Of a stretch of 64,000 nt of DNA, positions 11,609-22,012 are shown in pieces. The stretch comes from Chalara sp. BL73 (Eukaryota; Ascomycota; Leotiomycetes; Helotiales): NCBI GenBank assembly GCA_918026815.1, contig CAKJVC010000013.1:434001-498000 (forward strand), read 5' to 3'. The position numbers and the translations under genes were made by a program. Under the pieces are notes generated by a model, which saw nothing but the letters and a program-made list of their open reading frames with translations, made no database searches and was not told where the DNA came from. Position 1 is the stretch's first letter, and each line of letters starts with the position of its first letter.

Positions 11609-13041
11609 TACAAAGCTATTATCGAGGTATAGGAGCCCGAATACAATATTAGGGTATAGATTATCTTGCTACGCAAGACTTCAGAATATGAATGGGGGCA
11701 GGCTTTTTCAGCCTTGAATCTTTGGTTGGTGTAAGTATTGTACGCTAAACTATTTTTGGTTAGGTTATACAGGTTGACTAAAAGCAAAGTTTATTTGTGC
11801 AGAGAGCAGTTGCGCTGGAAAGGAAAGCCGGATTTGCAAACAACTGTCGCTTTGTGGCGACTTTACTAACAATGCCGTAAGCTAGACTGTTTAATTGAAA
11901 GATAGGGTTTGTCCAAGGTTCTCACAGAGTTTCTCTAACACAGTTATTAAGCTGGCGGTTGGAGTGCTTAGCTAGGCTGCCTGCGGAAATACTTTTTGTA
12001 TGCTAATTAAGGTCGGGTTTAACAATATTAAAGCAACAGTTTACTTTAGACAGGTGACATATAACTAGGATTGAACTAGTGGTAGCCTGAAATACAGCTA
12101 GCAACAGTATAAATAGTTTTAGTGTCCCTTAAAAATTTTTTGAACATTGTAAAATCGTTGGTTGTTCGCTAATTTCAAACCTGGTTTTAACTTTCGATAT
12201 TTTGCACCAAAAAAAGGCTGATTTGCAAGAAAAGACAAAATAACTAGCGGCCAAATGCTAACTGCTATTATTCGCTGAACTTTTAGGCTGCAATGTCGAT
12301 GACAGTCTACAGGCAGCGGCGCTCTTTGCTCAAAGGGATGAACACTTACAACTAGCCAGAATCAATTTAGAGTTGATTTACGCATTTTGGCAATAAAACA
12401 TATCAGAGGCTTTAATAGTATACAAAAAGGAGGCCAGAATCGCTTTCCACTGTAATGTCTTGACATGTCAGGATTGAAATCTACCTCAGGCCGTGAGATG
12501 TGAAGACAGTCACGTGATGCTTAATGTATCTCCGGCATCCTACTATACCAGCTTTTTACTAAAAGTATTCTGTGATTAGCGCGTTATGTATTCATCTAGG
12601 TGTGTTCTGGAATTGCTATTTTGAGTGGCTGTTGTTCATTTACTGTTAGAGTACATGGTTGGCACAGTAGAGAAGTCAAACCACAGCATTTCTGTACGTC
12701 TCCTGGTACAACGATGTAGAGAATCTCAAATCTAGAACGAGATCAGCTCATGTCATAATATCGCTGAGTAATTATTTTATATAGTGACATAAAGGTAGTG
12801 TTGCCTGACCTTAAGTTGCCTATCTGGTGTCAGCAAAATTGGCGACCGATCAAAAGGGGCAAAGCCCCACCATTATTATCAAGCATGCAGCGTGCCAACA
12901 GTTGTCAAACATATAACAAAGCTGAGAGATGAAAAAGAAAATATAGCTACTGCGTACTTCTCTTCACAGGGATTTGATTATCCCACTTCATTGCAAACAT
13001 TCAAAAAAGAGCGCTTGACACGTACAAATACCACCATCACC
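11609..13041. other. AT-rich intergenic region, no gene seen
   Basis: About 1.4 kb of AT-rich sequence between the HET gene start and the IFI6-like gene start, so it holds both promoters in divergent orientation. The open frame from 12892 continues upstream of the chosen start at 13042 but is not protein-like there. Confidence 0.5.
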
Positions 13042-13677
13042 ATGGCCGCACTTCTCAACAAACTCTTCCCATGTATTCCATTTCACAGGGCTCGCATTCT
13101 CGTCACCGACATCTCTGAAAAAGCGCACCTTCTCGCCACCGACGACAATGGCGATGAAGCCAAAGCTACTGAAATCCTCAATATACTATTCAATGCCGAG
13201 GAGGAAGGCAAGGCTCTGAGGGACCGCATCGAGAAGGAAGTCAGCACGACTGGTTGGAAGGACTCCCTTGCGGTCGCAATTCTTACCAAGTTCGAGAAGA
13301 TGTTAGATGAATGCAAACCGATGGCCCAAACGATGACCGATGCCTATCTCCGGGCAAAAGAGGACGCCGAAATCTTTGCGAGCCAGCACCCGGTTTTGGT
13401 TAGTGTCTTACTTACGGTTATTGCCATTGGGGTCCTCTATCTCTTGCTGCCATGGGTCATTGAAGTGCTGGGATTCGCGGAGGCTGGTCCTGTGGAAGGT
13501 GCGTAAAGCTCGAATCCCTATGAAGTTGACTTTCAGAGATGTGGTTTGTGCTTGCTAACGTTGAGGTGCATAACAGGTTCCTGGGCAGCACTTTGGCAAT
13601 CGAGAATCGGAAATGTTCCTGCAGGTTCATGGTTCTCATTCTTCCAGCGCCTTGGGATGAAGATTCATCACCTTTAA
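13042..13677 (+). CDS. interferon-inducible 6-16 (IFI6/IFI27)-like small membrane protein
   Basis: Two exons, 13042-13498 and 13577-13677, split by a GTGCGT...AACAG intron with a GCTAACG branch site, give 185 aa. The ATG at 13042 sits in a good context (CACCATGGCC). The N-terminal two thirds is a soluble helical part rich in Glu and Lys. A strong membrane segment follows (VLLTVIAIGVLYLLLPWVIE), then a conserved tail with AGPVEGSWAALWQS and AGSWFSFFQRLG. The Gly/Ala-rich block after the membrane segment is the hallmark of the IFI6/IFI27 family, whose animal members sit in mitochondrial or ER membranes and influence apoptosis. The fungal role is unknown. Without splicing the family signature is lost, because it lies in the small second exon. 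Confidence 0.75.
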
Positions 13678-14507
13678 ACAAGGAGCGACATGTTTAGAAA
13701 GGCAATTGAGTATAGGCCGAAGGGAGGATGACAACTTAGGTCGTTGGCGAGAAATAAACTCTATAGCATTGGGTTTAAGGTTTTCGAAAAATATCCGCTT
13801 GTGAGCAAGTATTAATGGGATATAATTAGGAATTTCTTTAAATGGAGTAGGTATATTATCTGTGATATGATTCCGTATTCAAAGGATGGTCTTTCCGAGG
13901 TCTCGAGAGAGTAATTGTGCTAAATGTCATTCAAGAACTCCCCAGATACTGTCAAGGTAGATAAATGATGTTTCCCAGATCCGCAGATCTTATAAGTAGA
14001 TATGAAAACTGAGCAGATGGCACCTCGAACAGTATTACTCCATGATACTCTGGCATGAGGGAGCATGCAAGTAGCCGTCTTCCCTTTATGATAGCAGGAC
14101 TTGCCAGAAGCAGCCAGCCGCCGACAAACGCGTAACCACTTTCGCAACACATCTTGGAAAGATATCTTTCCCCGTTTCACAAGATGGCAAGGCAGACGCA
14201 AGGATGCATTGCTCTGCTGCTCTTGTAAAGATAATCTGGATTTGCTGGAGGATAAGCATTGCATACCTTACCTTTCCTTATGTAAGAAGGGTCGTGACCA
14301 GGAGAGGAAATGACGCTAGTTCTTCGGTACGCCCTTTCCCTTCCTTCGCACATAAATCACCAGATTCCTTCCACTTTATCCTCCATGACCCCTGCTCCTT
14401 CATTACTCTCACCAACATAATCCTCCTCCATCATCAGAGACCGTGTCTCCTCCAATTCAAGTCATACCCACCTCTAAGAAAGGTAGAGCATACAACAAAT
14501 CACGACC
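13678..14507. other. intergenic, no gene seen
   Basis: Overlapping open frames on both strands (13920-14264 minus, 14101-14313 plus) have no recognisable domain and no consistent splice extension. The last 200 nt are pyrimidine-rich and form the promoter and leader of the KH gene. Confidence 0.45.
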
Positions 14508-16172
14508 ATGGGTCACATTAATATGTACACCGTCCTGGAAGGAAAGGATGGCAATCCAGAGAATGCCTGGGAGTTTGATCAGATTGTAAGAACCACCTCC
14601 CTCACAATCAATCCTTCACAATCCCAACTCCCTAGCGCCTCTATTTTACTTGAACGGGGTAACTGGCCAATCATATTGACACCACAATCGTACCCCTCAT
14701 CTGCGACCTACTAATTGTATATCTCAGACAGCCAACGTCGGCAAGGTTTTCTTCCAAGCTGACGAGGACGCTACTGAAGCAGAGAAGAACAAAGTCATAG
14801 TTCTCGACTGGGTCCATCGAGTTCTTAAGCAGAACATGACCCGCACCATTCCCGTTGACGCTAATGGTGATGAGCATACTGAAGTCCTCCACGCTACCGC
14901 ATTCAAGGGCCTTCACATCCAGGTCTGCGTTGTCTACCTTGGCAAGAAGCGCGCCTATGCGACGGTCAAGATCGTAGGTAAGGAGGAGAATGGAGTTGTT
15001 CACAAGGATGCAGAGGTTGGTGAGATCGCCGACACCGATGGTAGTGCTGCCAAGTCGTCTGGCAAGAAGAATAAGCACACTAGGGGAGGCGTTCTGATCA
15101 AGGATGAGGTTACCAAGACCGACAAGAATCCCGAGGGTACTGTCGCTGCAGACACAACTTCCAAGGAGGTACTTCCAGGTGTTGTTGGCGTCAAGGCTAG
15201 GACTTATCTTGGTCGCCAATGGGTTCCTCGCTGGAGCCCAGTGGTTATCGCATTGAAGGACCGTGTGCAGTTTGACTACAAGAAGAATGGCCAAATGAAG
15301 TTTCATGAGGTCGATTGGGACTATGCCTCTGATGAAGAAGAGGAAGAAGTAAGTATCATTTTTCATGTTTGGAGTCTCTCTAAAAGCCTTCGCAACATGC
15401 TGACAAACTTCGCAGGATACTTCTAACGGTGCAAGCGGCCTGTATTTAAATGGCTATATTCCCACTGGAGCCTCTGAGGAAGTTGACGATACCTTTGAAG
15501 TATACAGCGGTTGCTGCGGAAAGATCATAGGCCAAGGTGGTTCTGTCTTGAGAAACATTCAGGTCAGAATCTATTTTGTTTCCCCATCCAAATCCAAAAG
15601 CATTTGTTGACACCAGTCAATAGGAGGCTACCAATACTAAGATCGACATGCCCAAGAAGAATGAGGACGGACCAAGACCAAGAGCTCGAGATCCTGCTAC
15701 CAGTAAGTACCCCTTCTTGGGCTGTCAGGCTTTACCACAACTAGGTCTTCGAGTCAAAGATTCTGACCCGAGTCTTATAGTTGAACTCAAGGGTACACAA
15801 GATAATATCGAGAAGGCCAAATTGAAGGTAGGCAAAGATTTAAAAGTAAATAACGATATTCAAGCCCCCAGTTGCTAACTCTGCAATTTACAGATCCAAG
15901 CCATCGTTGACGAATGGGTTGCTGCTCCTCGCCAACCTCGCCGCGGCCATGCCATAGAGAACACTGCCCCACACATCGAAGACTTCTCCAACGGCCAAGC
16001 TGTTGGCACTACCAGCGGAGGTGCATGGGACAACGCTGGTAGCACCGCTTCCACGCCAGCTGATTGGGAGAATAATGGCAGTGGCCAGACTGAGAGTTGG
16101 GCAGATCAAACCTCAGCCGAACAACCTAAAGAGGGTATATGGGATATCGCAGCTCAGCCCGGCTTGTGGTAA
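14508..16172 (+). CDS. KH-domain RNA-binding protein
   Basis: Six exons, 14508-14585, 14728-15348, 15416-15562, 15624-15702, 15745-15827 and 15894-16172, close in phase and encode 428 aa. All five introns have standard GT..AG ends. Near residues 265-340 there is a KH fold built from three exons: CGKIIGQGGSVLRNIQ carries the GxxG loop (GQGG), followed by a strand-helix continuing to IQAIVDEW. Upstream lies an uncharacterised N-terminal region with a KVFFQADEDATEAEKN stretch and a Lys-rich linker. The C-terminus is Gly/Asn/Trp-rich and disordered (WENNGSGQTESWADQTS). KH domains bind short single-stranded RNA, so a role in mRNA handling is likely. I cannot name an orthologue. It is convergent with POL5, about 490 bp from that gene's stop. 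Confidence 0.85.
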
Positions 16173-16666
16173 ACGATCCATATCGGCGAAGCTAGGCTGG
16201 ATCTGTCTATTCATATGTGATTGGTGATACTGCAGATGGTCTGGCATTGCATAATTCGCCCGTTAGCCGTGTGATCTTTCAATGAAGGAGTTGCCTATGG
16301 CGCTGATATTTGCGTCGCATGATAGTAGGAAATAAAGACTTTTCGTATCGCACGGTTGTCCACGCCTTGACTCTTAACTCTGACCTTTTGCACTGCAATT
16401 TTTGCACTGCAAAATATATTTAAAATTGGTGGCAAACTATTGCCAGTGGCGAGTTGCCATTGATCAGTACTTCAGAGTATTCTTTAGAGTACTTCCAAGG
16501 TGCTATAAATTTAGCTATCTTGACTTAATGTGTTCGCCATTTATACGACAACCAGAATTCAAGACATGATATCAAGCTTTTTGCATGTACAAGACAGAAC
16601 CGCACGAGTACAACATACAGGGTATCCATTGAATATACCCCTACCCCGTCTGGCATACAAATTTGA
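16173..16666. other. convergent intergenic region
   Basis: This stretch lies between the stops of the KH gene and POL5, so it holds two 3' UTRs and no promoter is expected. A repeated TTTTGCACTGCAA motif occurs twice in tandem around 16385-16410. No gene is seen. Confidence 0.45.
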
Positions 16667-19600
16667 TCACTTCTTAGCCTCGCCTGCCGTCCTGGGCTTC
16701 GGATTCGTCTGTGCCTTCGCCTTGCTCTGGCACCAGTTCAACCACCCTTGCTGGAACTCCGCAGGCATATCAACCTCCTTCCGCACCCAAGCGATCGACG
16801 TCTCTGCATAGATCGCGTAGATCTGCGGGAGGATATCCCCGTCCTTGTCGGTGCGGTACAGGTTGTTCACGAGGAGCAAGCTGGCTGTGCTGGCTGCTTT
16901 GCCAAAACGCAGGGAGTGTTCTTTGCGTGCCTCGAGATGGACGGCTTTTAGTAAAGAGAGCTGCTCTTCTGAGTCGATATCTGGTGCGTCGGGGGATTTG
17001 TGAGCCTCGTTGGACGCTTTGTGGAATGTGCTGACTATGGCAATGGCTTTATCGCCTAGTGTTTTCGTTGTCGTGGTGCGAATGAGCTTCAGCAGCGGAA
17101 GTAGAAGCCCTAAAGCCAGTGGATTACCAGCCTGCTTCCTCACGTAAATATCTAGCAGATCCAGGACGCGAGACTTGAAATTGATTATGGTTTCTTTGGC
17201 ATCTTTTTGTTCTTGTTTTTTGTTGGGCTGCTTTTTGCGCTGCGAGAATATCTCGACGAGTTTTGAGTCTAGTGCCATCATCTCGGAGTCGGTCATGTCG
17301 GCGTCGCTGTCTGATTCTGAGCCTGCGCCACCTTCTACGTCGAGAGGGTGTGTGCCGAGCGCTTTCGCAAGGGCGTCGTTGAGGGATTTTACTTCTTCGT
17401 CATTTTGGATGTCAGCTTCTGAGTCCGATTCTGAGTCTTCTTCATCCTCGTCCTGATTCTCGGACTCCTCTGAATCCTCACCCTCTTCGATCAAATGGCC
17501 GTTGAGCTGTTGGTCTGCTACATCGATAACTTCGACATCTGAATCCATTTCGTCTCCGTCATCACTGCCTTCTTCATCATCCAGTTCCATCCCATCCCCC
17601 GGTTGCTGGTCGAATAGCTCTTGCTGGCCTCGCAAACTCTCGCTGGATTCGAGGACGTCTGTCATAAGTTTCAATCCACCTTCAGTCATGTCGATCATGA
17701 AAGCCTGGAAGACATGCTGGGTGACCTTCCTAAGGAGTGCCGAAGGTTTGGAGATGAAGGATAGTAGAAGCTCAACAAGAACTTCGGCGGCCTCGACATC
17801 TGAGTCTTCCGTGTCTTTGTGCCGAACCAGCGTGTCATAGCATAACTTCAATTCGTCAAGAATTGAAACTGCTTCGGTCTCTGCATTGTATAACTGGAAG
17901 ATAACGAGGGAATACAATAGAGCCAACGCCTGCAACGGAGCCGTATCCTCCTCTTTCGCTTTCTTTATTTTCTTCAAGATCTTCTCCATGGTGGATATTG
18001 CATCATTCTTCGTCTTTGTAATTTCTCTGTCCATGCCAACAGCACCAGGTGAGAGGGTATGCAACAGGCCACATGGATACTTGTAGCCATTGAGGTCCAA
18101 GATAAGATGCGTAAACACAGATGAGAGGCGACTCCGAAAAACGGTTCTAGTCTTCTCTGATAGTGGTGGGCTGCAAGTTATACTTGTGCCATAAGCAAAG
18201 TTGCCAAGAATGGGGAGGGCAACATCCGCGATCCAGCCTGCAGAATCTTCATCCATATTTACTTTACGAATCATGTTTAGCAGATAGTCACCAAACATTA
18301 TACGGCGAGTTTCAGCCTCCTTAACAATATCAGATCTGCAAACTGTTAGTATGAAATCGCCTTAAGATAACGTGGTGCTTACCCATCAACAGTAACAGCT
18401 GGTGCAAGGAGAATATCTATTACTTCCTTCGCATTTGTCTCATTGATACTGCTCAGAATCATCTCCACCGTTTTGGTCTTTGTCATTTTGTCAAAATGGT
18501 AAGCTCCATTCCGAGTAATAAGACAGGGCAGAATTGAAGCCATTGTCTTCGGGTTATTCTCAACTGTATGGCTTAAAACCTTGAGAGATTTCTCTGCTGA
18601 ACGATGTAGGAAGCGGTCTGTATCTTGACTATGGTTTATCAAGCAGCGCACAAGGTTGTGGCTAAAGATGTAAGGAAATAGCTTAGAATATGATTCCGGT
18701 GATTGCAAAACTTTTTGGAAGAGTAAAAATCCCCAATATTTGCGTTCTCTCGAAGCTGTTGTAGAAAAGAGATTCTCTGTGCAAGGTTAGCTTATTGTTT
18801 CAATGACAATATATCTGCTACTTACCATCAACCGCTACTTTCCAGAAGTTCTCGAAGCTTGACTTTATATCCTTCTTCTTCTCCTTCAAGGCATTCGAAA
18901 ACTGGCTGAGAACAATATCCCAGACAAAATGTAAATGTGGATTCCAATTGCCAGGTTGTTTAGCTTGAGCGTTACTTGATCCTTGTTCACTTCTAGAACT
19001 CTCCTTCAATGCCTTAGCAAGTGACTGAAGTCTGTCCAGCGGGTTCCCTGTTGGGCCCCAAGGCTTGGTGGGAAATTTCAAGTCCGGAAACTTGTTCCGC
19101 ACTGTAAGCCAGATACCAACACCTTCAGGCGACAGCGCTAATCCAGCATTAAACAGTTGCTCCAAAGTAAGCTCGGCCTGGGATATGTTCATTTGTGTCA
19201 CTGCCTTTTCGACCACAGACCCACATTCTTCTCTCAGCCATGGCTTCTTCTTTGATAGATCAAAAAGCTTCTCCAGGATAACGCTCCATTTCTCACTGTC
19301 TGAGAATAGTATGTTTGCTTTGACAAAACATTGCAATCCAAATAACAGGCCAAAGAAATGATCCCTCTCTTCTTGGCCACTAAGATCACCATCTGGTTTT
19401 GTTTTCGCAACAAGAATCCCCAGCACCTTGTCAAACGTCAGGCCGGCGTATTTGGTCTCCGCAAGCCTCTTCTCTCCAAACAGCTCCCTTAATATCTCGG
19501 TTATGACAACGCTGAATCCCAATCTTGCTGCTTTTCTGCCACTTGCTAGACCTCTGAATAATCGTCTTTCGAGGTGTCTCTGCAGAGTAGACTCATCCAC

Positions 19601-19873
19601 GCCTTCTCCGCCGAGCAATCCCAACACAATTGTGGTAGCCGCGCCGAGTCTCAGAGCATCATCTTCATTTGCCAATTTGTCATAGGCTTGGACTTCTCGT
19701 CTATAGTCTGCGCCTTTTAGATCTGGATTGTCGAGAAATGGGGAGGTGTCTAGTGGGAGGGGCTTAGTGGCTGTATTCGCAGAGGATTCTTTTGTCGGAT
19801 TCTTGTTCTTCTTTGTTGGATGTTCTACAGGCTCATCTTGAGCTACACGCTTTCTTTTCTTGGTCCTAGCCAT
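16667..19873 (-). CDS. POL5: DNA polymerase V / Mybbp1a homologue (nucleolar rRNA factor)
   Basis: Three exons, 19873-18826, 18776-18383 and 18335-16667, close in phase and give 1036 aa, close to yeast Pol5 (about 1020 aa). The start is the ATG at 19873, directly followed by a basic nuclear signal (MARTKKRKRV). The protein is an all-helical HEAT-like repeat array, with characteristic stretches such as LRLGAATTIVLGLLGG, RRLFRGLASGRKAARLGFS and KYWGFLLFQKVLQ. A strongly acidic linker near residues 720-800 (DDEEGSDDGDEMDSD) is typical of the family. Despite its name, the family works in the nucleolus in rRNA synthesis and 60S assembly and has no demonstrated polymerase fold; this rests on the yeast and animal members. 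Assignment is firm. Confidence 0.92.
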
Positions 19874-20323
19874 TGTGTTTATAACGAGCTTGGAATTAGA
19901 TGTAAACAATTGTTATTGAGAGGAAGTTGCAGCACTTTTTTCTGGCAGTAATTCTGTATCAATATTAGCGCCGGATTGTCACCGCCTTTTTGATTCTTTA
20001 AAGTCTGGTCCGTGCGCGAACATACTCCAGTAACATTCTCTTAAAATGCATCAATTTGTTTCGTGCGGGTCGGATCTTCAATATGTTCTCCAGAAGAATA
20101 ATATCATAGAAAGATGTGCTTATTGATATTGCTTTTCTGGTTCAATAACTACAAGAAACCATGGACTCTCCTCGAGTTGAAAAAATATAAACACTTTTTG
20201 ACTTGCCAAGTATCTTGACAAGGTTGCTACCTTATGCCAAAGAGAAAATTAATTAACAAGACTACATGAATGGAAGCACTACTTAAAGTTCTATTAATAC
20301 ATCTATTGAATCAGATTCTCCTC
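19874..20323. other. intergenic, upstream of POL5
   Basis: About 450 bp between the POL5 start and the end of the FAD oxidase gene, both on the minus strand. It therefore carries the POL5 promoter and the oxidase 3' UTR. No further gene is seen. Confidence 0.45.
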
Positions 20324-22012
20324 CTATGCAGCATAAGCCACCTTATGACCACCAGGCATCAGTTTGGTATAGACCATCTTTGGATCATATTTCGATCTAA
20401 TTTGCTTCAACCTTTGCACGTTTGCAGCAGGATAACCTCCAAAAACATCCTGAGTCTCATCGGCATCATTCAAGTAAATGTATGGAATGGTAGCGTTGAT
20501 AGCCTCCAGCTTGGCTGTGATGTCCGCATTAACCGTCTGAATGAAACTCTTGATCCTTGGAGTATCCGCAGCATCGCCCCAAGTAAGTGCTTCCTCAACC
20601 CAGAATGCAGGCTCCTCGGCAACTCCCTGCGGACAGCCAATCCCCTTGTTGGACTCTTCGACGAATTTCTTGGTGATGGAGTTCCATGCGAGACCGACAA
20701 AGAAGTCTGGGAGTGCGGTGAGGTTTTCGGCGATTATAGCGTCGAAGAAGGTATCATGTACGATGGTCATGGCTTCGAGGGTGGGTTTGTGAGGCACCAC
20801 ATGGAAAAGCTGGTTCCTGCCGTAAGATTCACCACCTGGCTTGAACGCAGGGCCGACGGCTTTGGCAAATGCGGACATAGTTAGTGGGAAAAGATTTGTC
20901 GAAGCTGAAGCTGGTAAAAGACCACCTTGAAAGTCAGATAGACTGGCAGGATTAGGATTATTCTGGCTGTTATGGAACAGCGTAACGTCGTATCTGACCT
21001 CTGGGACTATATTTCACATTATTTAGTTGCTTAACATTTTGCAGAATAATGCTACTTACTGCCTACTCCGAGCCGAGCAACTGGGATGATAGCAGCTTTT
21101 GGATCTGACGATCCATTGACAGCGTTGTTCACGATAGAGTTGAGCCATTTATTCTTGATATCAGCACCAGTCCCATAGGAGGGGTTAGCAAGGCCGATGC
21201 CTGGACTATCAAATGTACGCAGTTTGAATGTGGTAACAAGGCAGAAGGAGTTTCCACCTCCTGCCAAGGCCCAGTAGAGGTCGCTATACTGATTTGTTGC
21301 AGTTGCTTCCACAATTTTGCCATCTGCAAGAACACACTATCTTACTTAGAATTGGGTCTCCTGGTGAGGAGAAAACTCACCTCATAGGACTGAACATTCC
21401 CATTTGTTGACGCGAAACCGTACTCATAACTGAAAAAGGACATGCCTCCTCCCAGAAGAAGTCCAGGAACTCCAACAGGTGCATACCTTCCTCCAACTAC
21501 CATCTTCCCCGTCTGAGTTTCGTTCAAGTAGATGTAAGCATCACCCCATCGGTAGCCCGGTCCGACCGATAGTGAACTTAGGTCTTCGGAAAGCTTCAAG
21601 GTCTTGAGATTCGTACTTGAGATCAAGACACCACTTGAGCCGATATTGGCAGCATCCTCAACTGGCATATGCCCTCCACCACGCATGGCGAACTGGGTAT
21701 TGAACTTCACCAATGTCTTGACAGCAGTAGACAGCTGCTTGGCGTTGTATGGTGCAACAACACATGCGGGACCGAGCCAAGCACCTGCGTTCCAAGATAC
21801 TGTTACATCCGATCAGCGACATCTCCATCATTCGGACAGAAAATTAGCGTACCTTGATTCTCGGCTGCATATCCAGTGTCTGACTGCAGCAAAGTCATGT
21901 TTGGATAAACTGCCTTCAGGTATTGGCAGGTTGCCCAAGCCGATGTGAGAGAGTATTCAGCGGTAACGCTAGAAGCCAATCCAATGGCTGCAAGAAGGCC
22001 TGCGGATTTCAT
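20324..22012 (-). CDS. secreted FAD-linked oxidase (berberine-bridge-enzyme family)
   Basis: Four exons, 22012-21853, 21799-21381, 21336-21060 and 21006-20324, close in phase and give 512 aa. A signal peptide opens the protein (MKSAGLLAAIGLASSVTA). The FAD-binding PCMH domain follows, with FAMRGGGHMP (the His that takes the 8-alpha FAD bond) and GGRYAPVGVPGLLLGGG. The C-terminal BBE motif is present (YIYLNDADETQDVFGGYP...NVQRLKQIRSKYDP). In bicovalent members a Cys occurs in the loop that here reads GGRYAPVG, so this enzyme is predicted to hold FAD through the histidine only. Fungal relatives oxidise sugars, alcohols or intermediates of secondary metabolism. The substrate cannot be predicted, and the flanking genes do not form a biosynthetic cluster. 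Confidence 0.9.

Noticed and set aside
12050..12130. tRNA-like T-arm on the minus strand (ACTAG, TTCAATC loop, CTAGT)
   Set aside because: No matching D-arm, anticodon arm or acceptor stem lies at the required distance, and the stem is a chance palindrome in AT-rich DNA.
13920..14313. Overlapping open frames on both strands between the IFI6-like and KH genes
   Set aside because: No recognisable domain, low protein likeness, and no splice continuation on either strand.
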